This document shows, in pieces, positions 41,807 through 49,441 of a DNA stretch of 49,441 nucleotides. Every line of letters starts with the position of its first letter. Position 1 is the first letter of the stretch. This DNA is from Heterotrichella gracilis (lineage: Eukaryota > Sar > Xanthophyceae > Tribonematales > Xanthonemataceae): assembly GCA_032358255.1 (NCBI GenBank), contig JAULBX010026341.1, positions 1-49,441 on the forward strand. Direction: 5' to 3'. The translations under genes were made by a program, and so were the position numbers. Below the pieces are notes generated by a model, which saw nothing but the letters and a program-made list of their open reading frames with translations, made no database searches and was not told where the DNA came from.

Positions 41807-44026
41807 ATGGCTGAGCCACCCCAACCAGAAGCCCTAGGGGCCACCACCACCATACAGGAGCTGCCACCCGACGTTATTCAGTATATTCTGGGGCTTACGG
41901 ATCTGTGTGACAGAGTCCAGTTCCACCCTCTGGTGTGCAAGGTCTGGCACCACCTCAGCCTAGGCCCCTCAGCCATGTGGAGGACGTGCAGGTGAGCGGG
42001 AAGGGTGTTTCCAAGCTAGTGTTTGCATCCATATTTCCCTTGTGCATCATCACAAACAGACAGTCACATGTGCAGGCTTTGCTTAGTTCAGAACCTGCTG
42101 GGTGCGCTGGCTGTGCTAAGCTGAGCACTGTTGTGCCATTTGGCAGCCAGTTCAAGTCTGGGTTGAGCGGAAAGAGAGGTGGGCGTTCAGTAGAGGCCCT
42201 CGGCGACTTTGTAGATGACAGACTGTTTTGTGTTTTTTATTGTGCATAGGGTTTGTCAAAACTACAGGGCCGTTCTCCCATACCCTAAACCCTAAACACT
42301 AGGTGTCACAGGTATCATGTGTGAGGGCGCACTGCAAGGATATTTGCTGACCATTGGTTCCCTGGTCCATGCACAGGTAGCCAGCGCTCGCACCATGGCC
42401 CGCTCCTCCAGGGGTTTGGGGGAGGAGGGTGGTGCCGCCCAGCTGTCCAACCCGCCAGCCCCCTACTTCATCGATCCAGCCACCTTTTACCCCCTCTTCT
42501 CCCGCTGGCTGCTGCCGCGCATGCCCAGTGTACAGCGCCTGCAGTTCCCAGCCATATGGTATGATGAATACAACAACGATGAAGCTGAGCCCAATCACGT
42601 GGACCTCCACAACTACCACAACCAGCCCATCGCCTCCATCATCACGCACGGCTCTATGCTGCGTCAACTGCACCTTGGTAGCGGAGTGGCGCCAAGCGCG
42701 CTGGCTGCCCTGACAGCATGCGTGCACCTGACGCAGCTGCAAGTGCACGTAGAGACTACATGTGGGGTTGTGGTGTGGGATGTTGCCGTGCGCCAGATGG
42801 AGTCCGCGGTGGTGCACTTGGCTGCAGTTGGTTCCTTGCGGAGCCTGGAGCTGACAGCCGTTGACCTCTCCTACGTCGCCTCAAGCAAGGCGCAGGCCAC
42901 AGAGTTGCAGCATATCTCCAACCAGCTGCAAGCGCTCACCCGCCTGGAGCATCTCCACCTGGAGCACCTGCCCTCCCCAGCTGACCTCGCATGCTTTCCC
43001 TCCCTGGACGCCATGCAGGTCGACTTTGGCGAATGCCAGTTCGATTTTGCAGTGAGGGGAAAATGGCCAGGACAGTTACAGATTGGCTACACCACCTCCC
43101 TTCGCCATCTGACAATAGGCAACAACTGCTCTGAAGACATGGCCCCGTCACTCCCCTTTGTGGACGACCTCCCATCCGCCCTCCCCAACCTCGCCACTCT
43201 GGCACTGAGAAATTTCAGGCCTTACCGTGACAGCTCGCGTGGCCTGGCGGCCTTGAGCCAGCTTTCTGGCCTCACAATGCTGTGCGTGCTGCAACGGCTG
43301 GACAAGGATGATTATTGGTATGTTAAAAACATTCCGCCGCTCTTCCCATGTGGTGTTGCTGCACTGATCAGCCTGGTGGCGCTGGAGGTCTCACTGTTCT
43401 CTGGCGATATTAAAGGGTACCAGCCAAAGCTCGGATGTGGCATCGGCGCACTCACACGCCTGACATCCCTTTGCCTAGGCTATTCTGCATGTGCTGATTT
43501 TGGCATCGGCCGCAAACCAAAACACACCCTCAGCCTCCCAAAGGAGATTACCACCCTCACAGCTCTTCAGCGCCTAGTCATCAAGGGTGGGTGGGATGAG
43601 GGTGTGCGGCTCTCAGTACAGCTACATTGCTACCCAGGGTTGGTGGGAGTTGACTTCGCCCGCGTCCCAAGTCCCACCTGCCCCTCTCCCTATTGTTACA
43701 TTGGCGCTCAGCTCAGGGTGGGTGACGGGCAGCGCATGGCGGGTGCGTTGCTGTGGCTGTGGGAGCGGTTGGAGGGGTGCCCGCCACGCGTCAGTGCGCC
43801 GTATGGTAGTGGCAACATGGTGGGATGCTATTGGGTGCACTCCTTTGAAGCCACTGTCGATGGGGAGCTGTGGTGCCCGCCTGACGAGCTGGCTGCCAAG
43901 CTGGAGGGGTTGGCTGCACCGGGGGCAAAGGAGGGCTTGGACCACGCGCCATGGGGAGGTGCTGAACCTGCAATGCGAGACTCTCTCAGAAAGGTCCTGA
44001 GTGAGTTGGTGGGGTATTGGGGATAG
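41807..44026 (+). pseudogene. F-box/leucine-rich-repeat protein, one-base frameshift in exon 1
   Basis: Paralogue of the gene at 45085. Exon 1 (41807-41991) encodes an F-box (LPPDVIQYILGL...PLVCKVWHHLSLG), exon 2 (42377-44026) about 549 residues with irregular leucine-rich repeats (SLRSLELTAVDL, LPNLATLALRNF, LTRLTSLCLGY). Such proteins usually act as substrate receptors of SCF ubiquitin ligases, the F-box binding SKP1 and the LRRs the target. Just before the donor it reads ATGTGGAGGACGTGCAG where the paralogue has ATGTGGGAGGACGTGCAG. The lost G shifts exon 1 from phase 0 to phase 2, and joining to exon 2 then gives an immediate TAG. Exon 2 itself is fully open. Either a recent pseudogene or a homopolymer sequencing error; alternative initiation within the intron at 42317 would give an F-box-less protein. 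Confidence 0.75.
42282..42297. repeat. interstitial telomere-type heptamers
   Basis: Two tandem CCCTAAA units plus a degenerate one in the intron of the first F-box gene. Confidence 0.75.
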
Positions 44027-45084
44027 TGATTTGGGACAGCTATGTAGGCGTTGACGATCGTGGGCAGCGGCTTAGCTACCATGCAAGACTCTTAATATGA
44101 TATACATGGCAAAGTTGTAGTGCGCCATTTTTGAAGGTGCATACCAATGTATGCTTTGTGCACACGCTCGTATGAGTTGTACAACTAGTACAACCCTAGT
44201 AAACAGTGACTTTGATAGCAATAATTGATCGCAGCCTGTAAGTCGTTTGTTAATGGATGCTTGTTTGTGGTTGGGCTATCTCTTGTTGTCGTGTAAAAAC
44301 AAAAGTTTGTTATCGTGTAATCATTGTGGACATCATGTAGAGGAGGGTTGAACCCGAGCTCCTATATTTACAGTAGTCAGATAAACTAATAGAAGAGTTT
44401 TATGTGGTGAAGACCCATCTTGCTGAAACTGTTATGCTGAGTACATTTTTCAGTGATGCACAACCTAGGTTACGCGCTCAACTTTAGGGTTTCTGGTTTC
44501 TGTGGTATTTTGTCTCAATTTCGTTGCTTACTGCAGGCACATAAGTAGGTCTCTTGATATGACGCCTCAAGAGATGAGACCTACTTACTTGTAGTTCCCA
44601 CGCAGTTCTTGCTGTGTTTTGTTTTTGTAATACCGCTGTGAAGCCTCGTCATGGGCTGCGCATAGCGTACATAGCGACGGTACCCTATAGGCAGCTATCG
44701 CCACCGTTCATGTGACGTCTGGTACAGGTTCTGGTAAGGTTCTGGCGCGACTGCAGCTGTTCGTATTATGTGCCACCTGAGAAATCATTCCGTGCCTTGC
44801 ACGGCAGTGCAGCATTCCGTGTCTGGGTCATACTCTTGACGGTTGCAGCTGGGTCACACTATGGAGCTTGGCAGATGCATGCATGCATTGTGCAAAACTA
44901 TTCTGTAAACCTTTTGGCCGCCTTGCCCTTCCTCAGCACATCTTTCACGTTTCAAGTTACTTGATATTTTACAGACTCATACTATTTCGTCCCTAATCCG
45001 CAGAGCCAACCTTCTTCCGAGCTGTTGCTTGGACCCATCCTGTTCTAGCTGCAACCGTGCACTGGTATACTCATCCGAGCCACA
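44027..45084. other. spacer between the F-box paralogues
   Basis: Contains the 3' end of the first copy and the promoter of the second. The bases just before both ATGs are shared (CGAGCCACAATGGCTGAGCC), and an ATGCATGCATGCATTG run (44875-44890) parallels the one upstream of the first copy, so the duplication included promoter-proximal DNA. No gene seen. Confidence 0.55.
44543..44586. repeat. 44-nt hairpin-forming inverted repeat
   Basis: Outer arms AAGTAGGTCTC and GAGACCTACTT plus inner arms CTCTTGA and TCAAGAG form a long imperfect hairpin in the spacer downstream of the first F-box copy. It may be a structured RNA, a terminator-like element or a mobile-element end. Confidence 0.8.
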
Positions 45085-47587
45085 ATGGCTGAGCCATCCC
45101 AAGTGGAAATAGAAGCTCTACAAGCCACCACCACCATACATGCTCTGCCACCTGACGTCCTGCAGTACTTGCTGGGCTTCACAGGACTGGGCGACAGGGT
45201 CCAGTCCATCCCACTGGTGTGCAAAACATGGCACCGCCTCACCCTAGGCCCATCACCCATGTGGGAGGACGTGCAGGTGAGCTTGCAGACTTTTCTGGAG
45301 GTATTGTTTGCACCTGTCTTGCTTGTGCTCGCGCGTGCAGGCATTGGCTAGTTTTAGACGTGTTGGTTTGCGATGTTGCAGACAACCTCCTGGATTGCGC
45401 AACCACGCGGGTTGTCACCAGTTGTATGTAGTCCACTATGAAGGGTAATAAATTGACTAGCCATTGATGCTTACCGTATCCTTATTTTTTTGGTAATAAT
45501 ATTTTGAATTCAGGCTTAATTTCAGGCTTAATTTGAATTTTGTCATTGCCCATGAAGGCATTATCCTTACGCTTATGTTTTTCTTTTTCTATATCTAAGA
45601 TATATATATTTGGACGTCTTAGAGCACACATTGTGACCCTTCATAGTCGAATATACCTTTGGCCTTCCACAACCCACACAACCCATTTAAATGTGGGTTA
45701 TGCCTGAACAGGTAGAGGACCTCAGTGCATTGCATTTGTTACTGGCAGCCTATTCAGATGTGAGATGTGTGTGAGGAGTTCAAAATTCTGGAAACTGCTT
45801 CTTGGTGCCATCTTTTGGAGCCCATGCCCACTGAAGGCACCCGGCACCTAGTCCAACTCCGGTACCTGTATGCGCACCCTTGTGCTGACCATCATTCCCC
45901 TGTTCTCGTCCAGGTTGCTCAGGTATGCGACACGGGCACCACGGGCAGACTCTCCTCAAGGAGCTCTTGTTCCCAAGGCAAAACTGTTGTGGACTGGCTT
46001 TTGGCCCGCATGCCGTCTGTGCAGCGATTGCACCTCTTGACAACAGCGTCCAATAACTATTATGGTGGCCACTATCGCATGTATCTCCACAGCGAGCCCA
46101 TCACCTCTATACTCACTAGCGGCTCCAATTTGCGCCAGCTGCACCTTGGTAGTGTGGCCCACGGCGTATTGGCTGCCCTGGCGGCATGCGTGCACTTAAC
46201 GCAGTTGGAGGTGCACGTCAAAATTGGGGACAATGGCTCCCAGCGTGTCATGGCGTGGGCTACGACAGCACGCCAGCTGGAGGTCGCGGTGGGGCATGTG
46301 GCAGCACTGGCGTCTCTGCGCAGCTTGGAGCTATCTGTCAGTGGCCTCGAGGTCTACCGCTCAGTGAGAGGCGCACTCGCAAACTCCACAGCCATGGCTG
46401 AAGAATTGCAGCAGATGGCCAACCGCATGCAAGCGCTCACCGTGCTGGAGCGCCTCCACCTAACCCACCTGCCCTCCCCAGCTGACCTCGCGTGCCTACC
46501 CCATCTGAGTGCAATCCAAGTGGTCTACGGCGACTTGTTGTGCAGAATTAGCAGAATTCAGGAGGATGTGGATGGTTTGGCTGTGTCGTCCATCAGCGGT
46601 AGCACCTCCCTTCGCCGCTTGACCTTGGGTGGCGGTCGCAAGTACGAGTGGCCCTCCTCCCTCCCGCGTGTTGACGCCCTCCCCAACCTTGTCACCTTGG
46701 CGCTGGACGACTTCAGACCTACCTCTCACAGCGCGCGGCACTTGGTGGCATTAAGCGGGATGTCCTGCCTCACGGCGCTGCGTGTGAGCCAGTGGGTGGA
46801 TGCGAAGGAGTTTGCCGACTACGAGCTGATGCCAAAGGGTGTTGCGTATGCGACAGGCCTGGTGGAGCTGGAGCTGTCATTGTGGAACCACCGCAAATAT
46901 CAGAACCTAGAGCTGGATAGGGGCATTTGCGGCCTCAAACGCCTGACTCTGCTTTGCTTGGGGTACACGGCTTTTGTTCAAAGTAAGCACGATGATGTCC
47001 CAGGGTACATAGCCAGGCTCAGCCTTCCAGGCGCAATCACCACCCTCACCGGGCTGCAGCGCCTGGTCATGAAGAACGCACCCGAGCATGACGAGGACTT
47101 GGTGCTTTCCATTGAGGTGCATAGCTATCCCGTAGCAGTGGGAGCAGAATTTACCCGGGCATCAAGCCCCATCCACGACCGCTACGATGATGAAAACCTC
47201 AAGATTGGCACATACCATAACCTGAATATTAGGTATTATTCTTATCATGTTGTGGCAGATGCGTTGATGTGGCTGTGGGAGCGCTTGGAGGGGTGTCCAC
47301 CTCGCGTCATGGCGCCGGTTGTCTCAAGGGCTTTTTATGGCAGCCATGCAACAGGGTATTGGGTGCACTCATTTGACCCCACTGACCACGGGGATTTGTG
47401 GTGCCCTCCCAATGAGCTGGCTGCCAAGCTGGAGAGGTTGGCGGAGCCGGGAGGGATGCAGGGCTTAGAGAGTGCTCCATTCAGATGTGAAGAGTTGTGG
47501 TATACGCCAACTAGATCTTGGTATGGCTCAAGCGACTCAGATGAGGATGAGGATGAGGGTGAGGAGGACAATGACTATCCTGAGTAG
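45085..47587 (+). CDS. F-box/leucine-rich-repeat protein
   Basis: Two exons, 45085-45276 and 45914-47587, joined in phase 0, give 621 aa. Residues about 18-62 form an F-box (LPPDVLQYLLGF, then IPLVCKTWHRLTLG, then MW). The second exon encodes a leucine-rich-repeat-like fold (MPSVQRLHLL, LRQLHLGS, LTQLEVHV, LRSLELSV, LPNLVTLALDDF), a C-terminal block shared with the paralogue (LMWLWERLEGCPPRV, GYWVHSFDPTDHGDLWCPP), and a very acidic tail (SSDSDEDEDEGEEDNDYPE) absent from the paralogue. The expected role is substrate recognition in an SCF E3 ubiquitin ligase; the substrate is unknown. It is the intact member of the tandem pair. The start is supported by identity of the Kozak-proximal bases and first codons with the upstream copy. 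Confidence 0.87.
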
Positions 47588-49274
47588 GATGGCGCTGTAG
47601 GCGCTGCCTTGGTGGCGGATAGTGATGAGGAGTGTTAGTCTTAAGTTACATGACATGTGCAATCAGCTCAACCCAGGGACATGGACAATGTGGGCAGCAA
47701 TCTAGCTACAATACAAGGGTATGAAAAGGGAGCCATTTTCGAGCAAGTTAGAATGAGCAGTATTTTAGGTATCCCCCCATCTCTTTGGTGTACCTAGGGT
47801 GAAGATATATATACCTAGGGTGAAGATGAACATTTGAGAGGAATGTCTGGTGGGAAATTGCATGCAATATTACTGTTGACAACTTTTTTTACATAGAATT
47901 TTAGTTCCGTTTGTCAAATCCAGAATGCCATGACATTTTAAATCCCCAATGTCAGTGTCTTCTTTTAGAAATGACCAATGGTATACCGTCAGAATGCCTG
48001 CAACGCCAGTCCCCACACACTGGTGACTTAACTTGTCTGTTGGCACTTCTGTGGCTAGTGTACAAATTGGGTATCACTATTGGACTAGGCGCAATTGGCA
48101 TGACTGGAATCCCAAAATATGCCACACTGTCCAAAACTTCAACTGCCCGGTTGATTTCATATCCACATCCGCAGTGGCACCCACCGGCAATTGACAGTTC
48201 ATCACTCTGCATTGTGTAGCAAGCTATGGCCTAGCTTTGTGTCAAAAGTAGGTCGTACTGCACTGCAGATGTTGTAGCCCTACAGGGTAGCCCAGGCCTC
48301 TCCTGCACACCCTTCCCCAGCTGTTAGTGACTCTTTCCTGTTCTATTACCGCTCCTGTATGCCACGCGTGGGACTGCTGGCATGATTGGGATCCCAAGAC
48401 ATGCCATTGCTCAAGAACAGGGGCTGCCCACATAGCGACTTGTCTCTGGAACCCACTCAACAGTGACCAGTCTACAGCTTTTTGAGTCTGCAGTTAATGC
48501 ATCATATTCAGTTTTTTGGCCCCTTTTGTGCAGACCCCTAGTGGCAGAAGGGGTCCCTGCACTCCCAGTCACGTGGGCCACTGGTTGTGTGGCTGCAGGT
48601 TGCGTGGCTCATAATGAGCGGTCTTACCGTTGTTACCAGCCAGTTTCCAGCAGACGAGTGTAGCTGTGAACACTTGTGGCGAGCAGTTGACAACGATACA
48701 CTGTCACCAATCGAACTGTTGAGTGGCTGGAAAAAGCCTTGTACCACCTCGCAAAGTGTTGTGGAGTTTGAACAGTACATGCCGACTATTCTAGTGTTAT
48801 TTGTGAACGGTCACCGATAGGATGTCCAGTAAACCTGTGGTTGCAACGTCGTCTTTCAGAACAGCTCCTCTGCCAGGCAAGTCTGTTGCACAGGCGAGCA
48901 CAGCCTCAGAAATCCGTATGGACGGTTCACATGTCACTGCATAACCAGGGCCAACCCGTGCACTGCATGCTGCAGTGGTGGGATATGCAATAGCATTATA
49001 GTTTGAAAGTTTAGTGGAGTGGTAGATCTGCAGCGGAGTGGCAGCACACCACCTGGGAAAACCCTTTACAATCTTGCATGCATGCATGTATATAGCACAT
49101 ACGTAGTACGGGCTGTAGGTGTTTTAATACCGGCAACGAGCTCGTAAATAGGTTGTAAATAGGTTGGGAAGGTGTGGATCTCAGACAGTTGATCGCCCAC
49201 CATTTGCAGGTCCAAAGGTGCGAAGTTTCAAACGCCCAATAGCTCTCCCCCTCCGTCACGCAAGGAGGTCCAGA
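47588..49274. other. spacer, nothing convincing
   Basis: Short open frames on both strands without splice context or family likeness. A directly repeated ACCTAGGGTGAAGAT occurs at 47792 and 47813. An alternating GCATGCATGCATG run lies at about 49077-49089. Confidence 0.45.
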
Positions 49275-49325
49275 ATGGTGGAGACCAAAGCGGTCCCCTC
49301 AGCACAGGCGGTCCCCAATGGCAAG
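49275..49325 (+). CDS. probable first coding exon of a gene leaving the window
   Basis: An ATG at 49275 opens 17 codons ([17 protein letters not shown]) and runs straight into a strong donor (AAG/GTGAGG) in phase 0. The codon use is GC-rich like that of the real exons. There is too little sequence to name a product. Confidence 0.45.
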
Positions 49326-49365
49326 GTGAGGTGTTGCACTGCTGAGGATCAACGCCTGTGGCTGG

Positions 49366-49441
49366 GGTGTGGCTGTGGCTGTGGCTGTGGCTGTGGCTGT
49401 GGCTGTGGCTGTGGCTGTGGCTGTGGCTGTGGCTGTGGCTG
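49366..49441. repeat. GGCTGT hexanucleotide microsatellite
   Basis: About 12-13 perfect tandem TGTGGC/GGCTGT units run to the right edge of the window and probably beyond. They lie just after the donor at 49326, so most likely in an intron. Confidence 0.95.

Overview
This window is nuclear DNA from a eukaryote, most probably a flagellated green alga of the Chlamydomonas/volvocine type; I cannot name the species. Genes are split into many small exons by GT-AG introns of roughly 100-900 bp. Coding sequence is GC-rich with Leu/Ala/Gly-rich proteins. Plant/algal-type telomeric heptamers (TTTAGGG/CCCTAAA) are scattered through introns and spacers. One gene encodes an axonemal protein found only in organisms with motile 9+2 flagella. 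No prokaryotic operons, CRISPR arrays or tRNA/rRNA genes were seen.

Layout. 1-152: remnant of an F-box gene (minus). About 1318-1980: decayed reading frame resembling the tail of a retrotransposon. 2281-9113 (minus): ionotropic glutamate-receptor-like channel (signal peptide, S1, M1-pore-M3, S2, M4, short coiled coil). 11202-15801 (minus): DRC2 (CCDC65/FAP250) of the nexin-dynein regulatory complex, 12 exons in consistent phase. 15802-16639: short divergent spacer. 16640-30724 (plus): condensin II subunit G2 (NCAPG2), 23 exons in consistent phase, about 1381 aa. It carries a canonical PHD finger exon, and one intron holds a 126-bp CG-rich satellite with a 100-N assembly gap. 31985-36381 (minus): calcineurin-like metallophosphoesterase of the MPPED type behind a long Pro/Gln-rich N-terminus. 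37547-39885 (plus): four-exon gene of unknown function. 41807-44026 and 45085-47587 (plus): tandem F-box/leucine-rich-repeat paralogues, the first with a one-base frameshift. 49275-49325: probable first exon of a gene leaving the window, followed by a GGCTGT hexamer array.

The most striking property is not a gene. Around most exons of the receptor and condensin genes, and some of DRC2 and the phosphoesterase, the introns hold decayed copies of the exon edge plus its adjoining intron. Acceptor-edge copies always lie upstream of the true exon and donor-edge copies always downstream. The spacing by hand is mostly 166-209 bp. This is the geometry of tandem duplications spanning splice junctions, with a period close to a nucleosome repeat.

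The genes do not form a pathway. DRC2 and the channel are consistent with a motile, signalling cell, and NCAPG2 with chromosome condensation. Exon boundaries were worked out by eye from splice consensus, phase and family resemblance; starts and UTRs are less certain than internal exons.
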